A stretch of 64,000 bases of DNA from Elymus sibiricus. Its lineage: Eukaryota; Streptophyta; Magnoliopsida; Poales; Poaceae. The first letter of the stretch is position 1, and every line of letters starts with the position of its first letter. The notes below the pieces were generated by a model. The model made no database searches. It was not told the DNA's origin and saw nothing but the letters and a program-made list of their open reading frames with translations. Where the stretch lies: NCBI GenBank assembly GCA_039707655.1, contig CM077664.1, positions 22,556,781 through 22,620,780 on the forward strand, read 5' to 3'. A program made the position numbers and the translations under genes. Positions 45,731 to 61,783 of this stretch are shown here, piece after piece.

Positions 45731-47690
45731 AGCAGTGGCAGCAGTAATGGATGATAAATCAAAGACAGATTATGCGTCTCTTCCAGATCTCGCTGGTCGT
45801 GGTAGGCCGCACACGCGGTCGGTTGGCAGCTGCAAGAGTGGTGTGACGCACCATCGGCGCGAGCTTAGCGAGGGAAATAAATGGGGAGAAGCAGGCATGG
45901 GAGCGTGGTGGGGCCCTCCTAAGGGCGTCCAGAGCCAGGGCAAAAGCCAAAGGAAAACGGGTAAAGTGGAGAGGGCGCTCACCGTGGCCTTGTGGGCGTC
46001 GTCACCGATACCTTCCCTGCTCCCGGAGGCGTCACCAGCGGCGTTGAGGCTTGAGGACGAGGGAGAAGGGGTGGCCGGCGGTTCCTGCACTCCTCCCATC
46101 GAGCAACCTGAGAGAGGGAGAGGGTGGGAGGAACCTGAGTGTTGAGAAGGCGAGGTGCCCACGGCGCAGCAGGGCAAATCAGAGGATAGAACGGAGCTGA
46201 AATCATAGTAGAAGCGTTACATTCAAATCCATGCATAACCAATCTGTCATAGAAAATGCAGCCTGCTCCAAATCCTTCAATATCCAATAGCATATGTAGC
46301 CTGCTTCAAAGGCTAGTCCTCTCCATCTCAAATGTAGCCTACAACACAACCATAAAACCCATAAAACACTCATTAGCACACATGTACAATCAGTCAACTC
46401 CCCTGCCACCTGGAAACCAATGAACCATGAGGCAAATGACCAACAGAAAACTTCCTACAGAAATACTGTTTCCATTTCCCAAGTCCATAGAACTTGACAT
46501 GAACAGAGTATTCCTATGCACAAACTCCAGTACTCCACAACAATTGAACTTAGCAAGCAATTATCATAGGGGGTCTTACAGGTCACTACAACCTGACTCC
46601 CGGAGTTTCTACTGGAGTAGAAAAGAACTAATAGAACAACACAACCATACTCATTTTGCTATATATAAGTCCACTGCAGGAGTTTGTACTGGATTAGAAA
46701 AAAACTAACAGAACCATACGACCATTCTCTTTGAGCAAATATGAGAAAAGGGAGCTAGCAGGTGCACAATGAGAACCATGCTCATGTAGTATTTTTCTAA
46801 CCAAATAACAACAAAGAGTAAATCAGCAGCTAGCAGGTGATTCACTAACATAGGATATGCACATGAAAGAGACTTAGCTACAGGATAAATCATGAGACTG
46901 AGAGCAGCTGCATAGATCTGCAGATACTCTTCCTAATCCACTTCCTAATTTTTTCCATCTGCTAAATCAACATAGAAGAGGAATAGGAGCTTACTCATCA
47001 TCTTCTTCTTCCCAGCAGCTCTGGAGGACTGCATCTCTGCCCCTTGGGATCCACCCCCCCCCCCCCGCAAATGAATAGATCGAAATATCAAATCTTGAGC
47101 GAATGAACTGGTAAATCCACGTGAGAGAGAGAGAGGGGGATGGGGGAAGTGGAGAGGGCGCTCATCGCTCACTTCGCACGGCGGATCGGAGGCTGCTCAC
47201 TTCGCACGGCGGATCGGAGGCTGCTCACCTCGGGTCATCTTCTTCCTGGAGGTGCATGAATGCGAGGACGACGGTCTGACGCTCCTCTAGCCGATGGCGA
47301 CGCCTCCAGGCAGAGCCGCTGCTCCTCCCGGTGATGACCACGTGATGGAGGAGGAGGAGGAGTGGCGGGGGGCTCCTGTCAATGGGTGGTGGTGGAGGCG
47401 GCCAGACCGGGGCGGTGACCTCTCTCGTCAGGGCCGGCGGCGAGCCGCGCTCTTCCCGCTGAGCACCGAGAGGGCGGGGAGGAAGAGACGACGCGACGGC
47501 GCGAGGGCGAGCGAAAGCGATGAGGCGAGGGCGAGCGGAGGCGGCGGCGCGGCAGGGAGCGTGCGGGCGCGGGGTTAGGGTTTGGAGAGATCGAGAAAGG
47601 GAGAGCAGGAGCTGGGACGCGAGAGTGCTGGCGCAGGAGGCGGCTAGGTTCTCTCCACAGGAGCGGCTACCTTTTATACACCTGTATGTG
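45731..47690 (-). ncRNA. Possible minus-strand spliced transcript (unproven)
   Basis: On the minus strand a TATAAAAGG box near 47680 is followed by a C/T-rich leader with AAACCCTAACCCC (about 47570). An exon-like block ends GACCCGAG before GTGAGC (about 47229). A second block around 47040-46990 ends ATGATGA before GTAAGC, and a third at 46110-46000 follows CTCTCAG and ends before GTGAGC or GTATCG. The frames across these blocks are short and have no family match. It could be a non-coding RNA, a decayed gene, or coincidence. Confidence 0.25.
47167..47222. repeat. 28-bp exact tandem duplication
   Basis: GCTCACTTCGCACGGCGGAT with CGGAGGCT is present twice in a row. On the minus strand each copy carries a GTGAGC donor-like word, and a third GTGAGC follows at about 47229. 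Confidence 0.85.
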
Positions 47691-47749
47691 AAAAGACGGA
47701 AATGCCCCGGTGGGGGCATGGATATTACAAATTGTTGCAATTGGAATTT

Positions 47750-48900
47750 TATCTAACGGCTCACAACGATCTAGTAAATATCCGACGTCTCATGTGAGCC
47801 GAGCCCGAGATCCGACGGTCAGGATTGTAGAGGAAAACGCATCGGATGGCCAATATGCTCTGAGCTCTGAGAGAGCTCAGGTTTAGACAAGAATCTAACT
47901 ATGGGATTTGTATTTGTGGGCCGGTTGCACCGTCTTTCGCAAGCAGAAAGAGGCCAGACCAACCAAAACAGAGAAAGGTATCTGGGATGAGAAGATGTTG
48001 CCAACTCAAAAAAAGAAGATGAAGATGTGTGTGTGTGTGTGTGAGTGAGAGAGAGAGAGAGAATTGGGTGAATGTGTGTGTTAGTATATATGTACGTATT
48101 ATACAATATGTGTGAAAATTATATTGTAGTGTGAAAAAATTGCACTATTATATAGTATTTGTCCTTGCATTTATAAAAAAAAGTGCAATTTTGTAGTATA
48201 AATTGTGTGCAAGTTTTAGTCATCATTTATTTTTTATGTTATTTTTTATTTTCTTTCTTCTTTAAGGGTAGTATCAGTGCCACTAATTCATTCTTTCTTA
48301 GAAAACTTCATTTTTTTCTAAGGGTAATACTAGTGCCACTAACTAATTCATTGTTTCTTATAGAACTTCATTTTTTATATTTTATTTTCGTTTTTGTTTT
48401 AGTTTTAGTATATGGGGAAGAAGAAGACATGAGAAACAAGAAGGAAGATGGGCCTTTCGATCCCTATCGGATGGTGAAGAGCGATTTGACTGATCAATTG
48501 CAAAATTCCAGGCACATTTACATGGAGTCATCTGTTTTGTACAGCTTACTACGAATTTGATGAGTGAAAGACTTGGAGAATGTACCTTGTCTCCACCACT
48601 GACACGCTGTGTCAATATAGTCTTTTTTTTTTGCATAGTCAGAACGTGGTTTCTATGTTTTCTATGTAGTTGCAGCGTCTAGTGATGTACTTACCCTAAT
48701 AGAATTGGAATAATCCAATTTCTAGGTGCGGTTGCAACCGTCGGCGCTTCCATCCCCTAAATCAAATGTGTGTGTGTGCGTGAGAGAGAGAAAGAGTGAG
48801 AGTGATCGACTCGTGTACGTGACAAATTTAAACGTTGGAGTAGCTAGTACATCAATCAAGCCTATTTAAGCAAGCTGCTCCGATCTCAACTCAAGTACCA
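47750..48900. other. Spacer with microsatellite and short duplication
   Basis: A (TG)n then (AG)n microsatellite lies at about 48026-48062. A roughly 55-bp near-duplicate at 48265-48376 shares AAGGGTA(G/A)TA, AGTGCCACTAA and AACTTCATTTTTT. No gene is recognised. Confidence 0.6.
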
Positions 48901-48945
48901 AAGTTGCTCCGATCTCAACTCAACCTCGTACGTACCAAAGTTGCC

Positions 48946-49071
48946 ATGGCTCCACCACCTCGTCCTGCGGCTCCTCCTAGCCAGCCTCTCCACTACCAGC
49001 GGCCAGCAGCCGCCTGTGCTGCACATGACCCTCGACGGGACGGTGACCACCAGGGCCAGCTATCTCTCTCA
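48946..49071 (+). pseudogene. RIP signal-peptide region fragment
   Basis: ATG 48946 follows a CAACTCAA-type leader. In one frame the DNA reads a hydrophobic signal-like stretch followed by the opening of a mature RIP-like protein, but the ATG is in another frame, so a frameshift separates them. Resemblance ends at about 49071 and a dispersed repeat begins soon after. Only about 40 codons remain, so no activity is possible. Confidence 0.4.
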
Positions 49072-49118
49072 AGTGTAGCACTCATATTATATTGATATAG
49101 TTTTATATGTTTCACAAA

Positions 49119-49231
49119 ACAGAAGTACCAACAGAATACATCAATCTATTTTTAATTGGTTTGACAAATGCAATACTTTTAGTCATATAACAGGGGATTG
49201 TGTTGAAGTGGGCTCCTCAGATGCACAAAGT
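49119..49231 (+). repeat. Dispersed repeat copy 3
   Basis: Same family as 42194-42310 and 43017-43140. It lacks the GGGG-rich middle of copies 1 and 2 but keeps the GGGCTCCTCAGATGCACAAAG tail of copy 2. Confidence 0.85.
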
Positions 49232-49261
49232 GTTGGGCTAGGGCCTGAATCGTATTGACGC

Positions 49262-49640
49262 CAATATGGTCCAAACCTGGGTGGCACCTCGGTCCGAAAA
49301 TCTCTTGATAGTGACCGGTGAACGACAGCGCTTGAAGCCCGACAACTTAGATTATTGGCCCTGAAAAGAGAACCAATTGCTGCGCCGGTTCTTGAAGGTG
49401 GAGAGGGTAGAGATAATCGTTGCAGAGTGTGAGGGTGGTGAGCACCCGACTTGTGGGCTCCTTGAGTTCGACCAGAAACAAGTTTGCCAGCGGCAATCTG
49501 AGTTGCTACGGGCGAAGAAGTGGGTGGCTGCTGATTGCGCCGCTAACGGTCTGGACCACAGCATGGTCGAGGTCGGCCATGAAGAGCAGGTACCTCAGCC
49601 GGTCAGGAACTGGACCTCCACCTTCTCGCGTACCTCCTGC
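49262..49640 (-). pseudogene. RIP N-terminal-half remnant, opposite strand
   Basis: Read on the minus strand, this continues RIP-like sequence beyond what the other two fragments hold, into the region around the first active-site tyrosine of the family. There is an in-frame stop at about 49510 and at least one more break after it. It lies head-on to the fragment at 48946. The C-terminal half with the catalytic Glu/Arg is absent. Called from general resemblance to cereal type-1 RIPs. Confidence 0.5.
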
Positions 49641-49699
49641 AGCGCCTGGCCGGACCTGCAGTGCATAGACAGATGGATTGATTAGATAGACCACAATTT

Positions 49700-50270
49700 T
49701 TGCTGCACTAGAGCATCACTTGTCTTTTATTATTTGCGGGATATGGAAGCATCATTCATGCATGCACAATCACGGTAAGGAGCAGCACTAGAGCTACCAA
49801 CAAACACAAAGGCCGATCGATTATAATTCAAATTGAAGCATTGATTCCCTGGAATTCAAATGGATCCATGATCTACTTACGACGTGACTCCACGCGCATA
49901 CGCAAACATAAGAAAAAACACCATACCATTGTAATTGTGTCTAGTTCTTAGTGCTAATAGAATCATTTTATTGGAAAGAAACTAAGTTGATGCATGTTAG
50001 AGTCGTATTTGGAGGGGAATAAGGGATTATGCACACAAAGTTACTGCTCCCACAATTTTTTCTTACAAAAAATCAAGCTAGAGATCCTTTTTCTTAATAA
50101 TTTAAGGATTGCTCACTACCCCTGCCGTGTGGTTGTGATGGATAAATAAATTAATCTGCATCCCACGCTAACCACCGACCGAATCAGTCGAGCTGAGTGT
50201 GCCAAGAATTAACTAAACTATTTTCGTACAATGAACGGGCACTCCCACGTTGTAATAATTTTCTGACCGA
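49700..50270. other. Spacer before the OPR duplication
   Basis: A/T-rich, no gene recognised. The OPR tandem duplication begins near 50270, where TGAAACACAACAC-type sequence is shared with 53990. Confidence 0.5.
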
Positions 50271-50355
50271 ATGATTTGAAACACAACACATACACGATAC
50301 ATTTAATTAATGATGTGTGGTACAATTAATTGCATCATTGAACAAAGAACCTCCA

Positions 50356-52698
<2,343 letters not shown>

Positions 52699-52707
52699 GC
52701 GGTAGCT

Positions 52708-53015
52708 GCCAGCTAGCTCGTGTGATCTGCAGGAGAAGGAGGAAGACGAAGATGCTCAGTGAGTGAAGTGGAGGCGATGGGCCGGGACATCCATTTTAAA
52801 GACAATTTTTCTTGGTATGCAATGATGTGATATGACATTTTTATGATACGATATGGTTATATTAACATTATTGCTATTATTAAAGTACGTGAGGAAGATG
52901 GGAGGCAGCGGTGCTGCTATCCGCTTGAGTCACATACATCATGGGTAGTATATTCTACTAATTATCTGCCACCGACGATGCAACAATTTCAGGGATCACA
53001 TGTCACAGCGACGCA
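52708..53015 (-). promoter_or_regulatory. OPR copy 1 upstream region (paralogous to copy 2)
   Basis: GCCAGCTAGCTCGTGTGATC, GATACGATATGGTTATATTA and TGCCACCGACGATGCAACA recur upstream of OPR copy 2 (55755-55875 and 62891-63129). It therefore represents the ancestral promoter side of the duplicated unit. No TATA box was assigned with confidence. Confidence 0.7.
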
Positions 53016-53985
53016 TCAAGTTCTGTGCTTTTTGACACTGCCAGAGAGACAGCGGCAACAAGTGCTCCTCCATCGCCTTCATGGCTCCCTCTCTAATGGG
53101 ACGATGATGTCTACTGTTGCCAATGAAAACTTAAAGTTTTTTTTGGGTTCTGTTTCTAATAAGGAATCCCATTCGGCGCTTCGGCTTTTGGCGGTGGCAA
53201 CGGCCCCGGGGGGATGAAGCGTGTATCTGGGCTCGACGAAGTTTTCACTGACGTCAGATCCGCGCAGGGGTTGTGAAATGAGCACTGTCCCTACTTGCTT
53301 TGTGATGTCACCTTGATCGAGGTGTCACTCTTCAACTTCTGGAGCCTTGGCGGGTGGAATGCAATAAGCCAAGAACGGGGCATCCCTCCGGCGAATCGCC
53401 TTTTAATGGATTTTTACCCCCATCTCTCGCGGTGGGTTTTCTCTGGTGGTTTTAGTAGCCCTATGGGGCGTCTGGTTCTGATGCGGGTGTGGGAAAGGCA
53501 TGAAAAGTCACTATTCTCGGTTAGAAGTGACTACGGTGAGCTCATTGATGGTGAAAGACTTGCATGACTTCATTAATGCTTACCACTTGAACAATGTAGT
53601 CTCTATTGTTTTCATTATTTAAATAAAAACACATGTTATTGCGAAATTATATTGAAAATACAAGGACACTTTTTATAAAAGAAATGAAGAGACTAAAAAT
53701 GGCCTATTCGAATATTCTTGTAGGCGAGCACAATACAGTTCCATGCCTATGCCAGGTTTGATATGAGCTCGTGCGACTTAGGATCTCCCTCCCACTTTTG
53801 ATAAATGATTGTCATGCAAAAAACTTTATGCCATATGTCCTTTTACAAATTTTAAATTAAAAACATAGCCAAAATCGTGTATCAGAGACTATAAAACTGA
53901 ACACGTCAAATATTTTAGGAAGGAGAGAGTAATGTTTCTATAAAGAAAGCTTGAACAGCTTCAGCAATCATCATACAAAGTTTAT
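53016..53985. other. Unassigned DNA between the OPR copies
   Basis: The first 550 bp is fairly GC-rich with a 90-codon plus frame (53295-53567) of no known family; the rest is A/T-rich. Resemblance to the copy 2 upstream region ends near 53015. Confidence 0.4.
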
Positions 53986-54077
53986 TGCTAGATGAAACAC
54001 AACACTTACACATACATTTAATTATCGACCTGCAGTACAATTAATTGCGGGGTCAAAGAAAGAACCCACACCGATGA

Positions 54078-55701
<1,624 letters not shown>

Positions 55702-55754
55702 TGTTGAGCTAGCTATAGAGCTGCAAGCTTTTTTTGAGCTCCGATCGACCAATG

Positions 55755-55875
55755 CGCCAGCTAGCTAGCTCGTGTGATCTGCAGGAGGAAGAAGAAGATG
55801 CGTAGTGATTGGAGTTCAGGTGATGGGACATCCATATATAGATGATTGATATGATATTTATTACTTGTATGATAT
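55755..55875 (-). promoter_or_regulatory. OPR copy 2 proximal upstream region
   Basis: It matches the start of the copy 1 upstream region (GCCAGCTAGCTAGCTCGTG, GAGTTCAGGTGATGGGACATC). It is cut at GATAT by the LTR retrotransposon and resumes at 62891. Confidence 0.65.
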
Positions 55876-56966
55876 TGTTGACACACGAACACGTCACCGT
55901 GTACCCTCGACGCCGGGGGTGATGCACCGCAGCTCACGTCGAAGGAGGCCCGACCAGCAGCGCGATACGCAGGACAGCCGGTGGACGCTTTTGAAGACCC
56001 GAAACGCCGCACATCCGGGTGGGACCCCGTCTGGACGCGCGGCGGCTATGCGCTGCCCTAGGTCGACCTGATCGCCCCTAGGGCCTTGTGGATCGCTGCC
56101 CTCCTTCGCGAAGAACGAACGAAGAACGAGAAGAAAGATACAAGGGAGAGAGATAAAAAGTAGATGAACACGAAAAAGTAGTAGATTGATTTGTTCGATT
56201 GTGTGTTGTTCAATCGGCCGTCACCTCTTACATATATATGAGGCGGCTGGACTTTCCGTACAAGAAAAGGACTCAAATCCCGTCCAAAATATCAAAAGTT
56301 AACCTAACTCGGACTACGAGGGCCGGAACTTCCGGTCCGGCCCGGAACTTCTGGGCTAAAATTACATCAAGTAGTTCTCTTGCACCGCTCCTGCATGTTG
56401 CATATGACTTCGGATCGTGATTGTCCAAAAAGCAAAGTTGTAGATCTTGAAACGGAGAAAAACTCTTCTGTTGATCACTTTTTAATCTGTGGTCGTCTTG
56501 ATATTGTTTTTGGGCCCGAAAATCTGCAAATAATGTTAAAACTTCAGTTTTCGGGGCGCACCGCGTGCATACTTTCTGTTTATCCCGGAACCTCCCTGGA
56601 AGTTTTGCCCGGAACTTCCGGGGCAGACTTCTGCAGCACACTGTTTTGGCTCTAACTTTTACATACGAACTCCGATTGAGACGATTTTTATATCAAAATC
56701 GACCGATTCGACGAGACGAAGACAATTCGTGTAGAAAGTTTTCTCATATGACGCCGTCTTGGAGGCTTAATTGGCCGAACAATACTCTGAATACAAAATC
56801 TTAGTACTTTGAGCATAGTTTCGGCCCTTGAGATGGGATTGGATGGCGATGGCCCAAACTTCAAAGATGTTCATGTCGACAGTACGGAACTTCTTCTTGT
56901 CGATCACTTCTTCATTTTTGGCCATCTTAATAATGTCTTGGGCCATGCCAAAATCTGGTGTCAACA
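55876..56966 (-). repeat. 3' LTR of the non-autonomous gypsy-type element
   Basis: About 1.09 kb. It is nearly identical to the 61780-62890 LTR with scattered substitutions and lacks a roughly 20-bp duplication present there. Confidence 0.95.
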
Positions 56967-57181
56967 CATGCCCCCCTGTTTTTCGGCAAAACTTGCATGC
57001 CGAAAAATAATTTGCACGGAGCTTGTTCTAAGGACGATGTCAACACTCCATCGACCATTTGCATGTGCTTAGGACGATAAGTATATATCGGCCATTGCTT
57101 GTTTGAACCTCTTGATGCAAACTTGGGTGAAAACTTCTCAACTTCTATAACAATCCGACGATAAAGTTCCATAGATAGGCA

Positions 57182-57880
57182 TCAAAGCCATCCGCCGAAC
57201 CATCTCTTCCACCCTTCTGCTAGGATCTTGCAGATAATCAACAATGAACTTTCTCCGATCCTTGCTTTCGCCTGCATAAAAATTTCGTTAGTGGCCGAAG
57301 CGGTGGGCTCCTGTTCGGCCTCCCCTACGTTGGCAAGGCTAGACATCGGCCTTTGAGAAATATGAAACATGCCATGATCAACATGATAGCCGGATGCTTG
57401 TTGTGCCAACTCATTTGCTCTCCAATTGTCATGTCTAGATATATGAGCAATGCTAAAATAATCAAAAGTAGAAATTATATCTAGACGTTTATCAAGATAA
57501 ACATTAAGTGATTCGTCAAAACATTGAAAGACTTTGGATATTTGTTGCACTACTAATAACGAATCACCGAAAGCCTCAATATGTGTAGTGCCTATGACAA
57601 CCAAAAGCTCCAAGCAGAATAACATTGCATATTCGGCTTTGATTATTGTGCAAAAAATATTTTAAGCGGCATGAGGCTTCACAAAATAGCGCCATCAGGA
57701 GATATATAAACAACACCAATACCTTGGCCATTGTTATGAATTCAACCATCAAAACATAATCTCCATAGTACTAAAGAGACAAGGCTAATATCAATATTAT
57801 GCATGTCATAAATCCGATGCTCAATAATAAAACCAGCTATGGTTTGGCCTCTCATAGATTTCAAAGAAGTGTAAGCAAAA
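57182..57880 (-). pseudogene. pol: RNase H domain remnant of gypsy pol
   Basis: A diverged start (LVLWRLCFDG ... GQGIGVVYISPDGAI, about 57790-57690, with two stops and a frame change) leads to ELLVVIGTTHIEAFGDSLLV and FSIAHISRHDNWRANELAQQ. These match the RNase HI fold of gypsy polymerases (catalytic Asp in FDG, AFGDS, and the H-R-x-N-x2-A-N-x-L-A end). There is no reverse transcriptase upstream. The remnant shows the element derives from a pol-bearing ancestor. Confidence 0.7.
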
Positions 57881-58225
57881 TCATATTCAAACAAAGTATG
57901 AGCCACTCGCCAATTCTGTGAATTGGCTTATGCAACATATATTGAATGGCATCGGTTATAATGTCTCAACTCCATGGAAGCATAACATAGGTATAAGTAT
58001 AAATTTCAACGAATATGTGCCTTGTCTCGGTATCCAACTGTGCTAAGGACAATGTCAGAATACTGCACCGGCCATGCTTAGATAGATTCTCAGGCCGATA
58101 GTCAAATACCGTCCATTACCATAAGTTGTGTGTATACTTCATCCACCAAAGCATGTATAGCCGAAGTAAACAAATGAAATCACAATCAAGTATTTCGGCC
58201 GTTTGGATCAGCAACAAATTTGTAG

Positions 58226-61200
58226 CTAATCAAATGTATAATGATTTGGTAATACCCTTTCATGATATAAGAAATTATATTGCAACCATGGATCAAAGTA
58301 AGCCCATGGAGGGTAACCAATCATAGCTGGGGATGAGTTCCATGGCATAGACATCAATGAGATGTTTGATGAATATGGATGATGTGCTAACCGAAGATTT
58401 TGAGGGGGTGATGAAAACCTCCGGCTGAATTGTTTACTCCTTTCATTCTTCTCCTTCTTCACTTTTGTAACACATGTTGTAATAGAAGGCTGGACATCAT
58501 TTTTATTTTGACTGCTCCTCTTCGGAACCCATGCCATGTTCTTCTTTCTCAACTCTTGTGCACTAAGCTTTTGTAATTCCTTCTTTTGCCAATACGATAA
58601 GCCGAGTGGGCACCTCGGCTGTGATTCTGTGTCGACCAATGGAAACTCTTTTTTGGCCTTGTGCACCCTCAACTTCTTTTCTTCAGATTTGGCACTTTGA
58701 TTTTTAACAATTGATTGCTTCACTTCTTTGCCTTTTGTAGCCAATTTTAACTCTTTAATTGGCTCTTTATCTTTTAAGATCAAATATGAATTAGCACTCT
58801 TGCGACCATCTTTTTTAAATCGATATACTTGCTTGACCACCTCTATCCTCTTTCTTGAGCTCCGGACCGATTATTTTTTATTGAAACGGTCTTGAACATA
58901 TGACTGCTCACTGAACGTTGGTCTTCTTGGAGCTGCATAATATTGGTGAGATGGTTTATAATGAGATGGAGAATGTGCGCTTGTATCATACTTGTCCCAT
59001 GGTGGATATGTATTTACGTGAGCATAGGGAGGCATCCACGACATTGGCATTGGCGGCCCAAAATAAGCATATGAATATGTTGCATTGAAATTCTCACTTT
59101 GCCAACACTGGTCCTCGGATTTGCGCCTAGGGGGTGATCTTGATGCTTTTGCATCAGTTGACCGATAAGCACTTTTCTCTTCACTCTTCTTTTGATATTT
59201 ATCTAATAATTGTGCAAAAGTGACTTTGGATTTCTTGCGCTTGTGCTTACTGCGGCCTTTATCTCCTTTGGCTTGACTTGCATCGATCTTTCGATTTTCT
59301 TGTTGCCCCCCAGTCCTTGACGTCTTCATTGTAGCTTCGATTGAATTCTTGCCCTCAAGATTATGTTCATTGTGCTCTTCAACAACTTGTTTACTTGAAA
59401 GCTTGATCCCATCACCTGTAGTTTTTTCCTTCTCTTTAAATGGATCGGCTTGAAGCAGCCGATGCAAAAATTGTTTGCCATCAGGACCAATTGGAATAGA
59501 CTGGTCATCTCTTGGTGTTTCAACAAATTTCAATCATCCTTTTTCAATGGCCGATTTAACTATTTGATGAAACATGTTGCAATCCTCAAAATTATGCTTG
59601 AACGAATCATGCAACCTACAATACATTCGTCCTTGGATAGATGGCTCGACATGGTGATCAAGAATTCTAATATAATTATTTCTCAACAACAAATCAAAGG
59701 TTTCATCACACATGTTTGAATTGAAGGTATACCTTTTATTTTCTAGCCGATCTTGCTGTGAGAACGGCTTTGGAAGTAAGCACACGAATGGTTCGGATTT
59801 GGCATCCCCCCATTCGGCTATGCATTGTGTTTTGCATTCTATCTCCGATGTCTTTGAAAAAGAAATTATACTTGCATCGGTTTTCTCAAAAGAATCCAAA
59901 CTTGCCTTTTTGTTTCTGAAACAAAAATAGTTAAAACATACATGTCTCAATTGAGACCAAGTGTAAGCCAAGTATGAAACAAGCAAAGCTACCCATGTAG
60001 ATATAAAATTTAAACTAAACAATGGGAAAGGCTTTGGCTGAAATAATATGTCATTATCGGTCTCTGTAAATGGCGCAATGGGTTGACCGATATGCTCTAT
60101 AACAATTTTTGTGCTAACAAGTAAATTACCCTTCTTCATTGGTCTTTCAAAATTACTTATGATAATTTTTCTAATAGATGCATCAACAATAAAGTTGTGA
60201 CCAAATCTGAAAATAGGTAAATCACTTGCTAGACATACCTCTTCAAATATGTTGGGAAAGCATGATGGTGGTGTGTCTTGAACAATATCGTGCTTCGCTT
60301 CTGGATGGCTTCCCAACACCTCGTTGTCCTCTTTTTCTCGATTCTGTGCATCATTACATTGAAGATCTTTGTCAACCGAATTTTGTTCGGCTATATGTTC
60401 TTGCTCTTGAAGCTCGTCAATTTCTATGGCACGAAACTCATAGGGCAAGAAGTAGGTTCCATTAACTTCAGAAAAATCAAGCATGGTCGTTTTGCCATGC
60501 TTGCCATGCCCTATCTCAATAAAGCTTGCCTCTTTCGATTTGATGGATTCGGCATATATACTACTTGATTCGGCTTTTTCAACCGAAGCACTTTCATGTT
60601 CCGAATCATCCTTCTTTTCATTGATTCTACCAATTGGCAATGCTTCTTTTCTTTGAGCCAATTCTTTGTCTGTTTCTTCCTGGTGGCGAGTGGCAAAATA
60701 GGTTTTAAGCTTTTTCTCAATTTCAGCCCACTCCGGATACGATTGCCCCCCAATGCTATTAGATTCTTTCGGCAATGACACATGGGTGTTGCCGAAACTT
60801 TGCAATTGTGTAGGGGTTGTATAATATGATGTAGTACTCGGTGAAGGCATATGCATTGTTGTAAAACCATATTTTTGCTCGCCAATTTTATCAATTGGCA
60901 AAGATTCATCTTCTTGCAAAACTCTAGCTTTTATTGCAGTATAATCAGGAACTAGCCCCTTATGATGTTCTTCAAGGCAAAGAGCACTAATCTTGTTATT
61001 TCAGGCTATATCCCTTTTTAATGTAGCCACTTCCCATTCTGTAAGGGATGGCTCCACAATATTTTTAGATTCTTTCGGCAGTGAGGTGTTGCCGAAATTA
61101 TGCAATTGCGTAGAGGATGCATTATATGCTACAATATTAGATGAAGGCATGTGCACGCCTGCAAAATTTTCACTTATTCGGCTATAACCATGAAGGTGCG

Positions 61201-61783
61201 GAGCCGAATTATGAGCATCTACAGTCGTATACGGTGCCGAAAAATGAGGTGTAGCATATGACGGTTGAGAGTAACTGGCCGAATAGCTAGTAGTAGCATG
61301 GCCAATTCTCCCATCCATCGGCACGGTTGAACTAGTATATTGCAAATTAGTTGCCGATGAATAAAAAGGTGAAACACTTTGTCGCATGCTATTGGAAGTT
61401 CCTACATTGGGTGTTTCAACTTGATTGGCCAAACTCATCATGTTGTTCATCGGCATAATGATTTGTGGGGTTGCCGATGCATGAGAGTTGGAATACATAT
61501 GGTACATGTTACTAGCATCATAAGAAGTTGAAGCATGTAAATTACTTGCAATTGGCCTTTGCACGTAATTAGATGCATGATTGAAAAAACAAGGGTTGGC
61601 CGATAGAGTATACTCATTGAGCGATCTAGTAACACCATATGAATTATTTGCATCTACACTAAGGGATTGGGTATTCATATTACCTTGTAGATTGCAAACC
61701 TTAGATGACGATCTCTTCGTAGCAAGAACGGGCTGGAGACCGTTCAAAGCTTCGCCCCCAGCGGAGTCGCCAAAAAGTGTGTT
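58226..61783 (-). pseudogene. gag: Long gag-like ORF with three in-frame stops
   Basis: One frame runs about 1,180 codons and is broken only by stops at 60998-61000, 59531-59533 and 58868-58870; the text on both sides of each stop continues sensibly. The N-terminal 300 residues are Ser/Asn/Tyr-rich. The middle has a hydrophobic, membrane-like stretch (NFISTWVALLVSYLAYTW, near 60000). A C-x3-H-x-C gag box follows (RMYCRLHDSFKHNFEDCNMF), as in Triticeae and rice gypsy gag proteins, then KFVETPRDDQSIPIGPDG and a Lys-rich tail. Possible start at MNTQSLSVDANNS, just after the PBS. The protein would assemble particles for RNA packaging; enzyme functions would come from a partner element. Confidence 0.7.
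61757..61777 (-). promoter_or_regulatory. Primer binding site of the 7.0-kb LTR element
   Basis: Minus-strand TTTTTGGCGACTCCGCTGGG starts a few bases inside the right-hand LTR; TGGCGACTCCGCTGGGG is a PBS seen in grass gypsy elements. Confidence 0.75.

Noticed and set aside
45735..46145. A 136-codon plus-strand gene
   Set aside because: No family match, and splice-like signals in the same place favour the other strand.
47225..47740. A 171-codon minus-strand protein
   Set aside because: GC-rich leader sequence with compositional bias (Pro, Arg, Ala, Ser); starts upstream of the putative TATA box.
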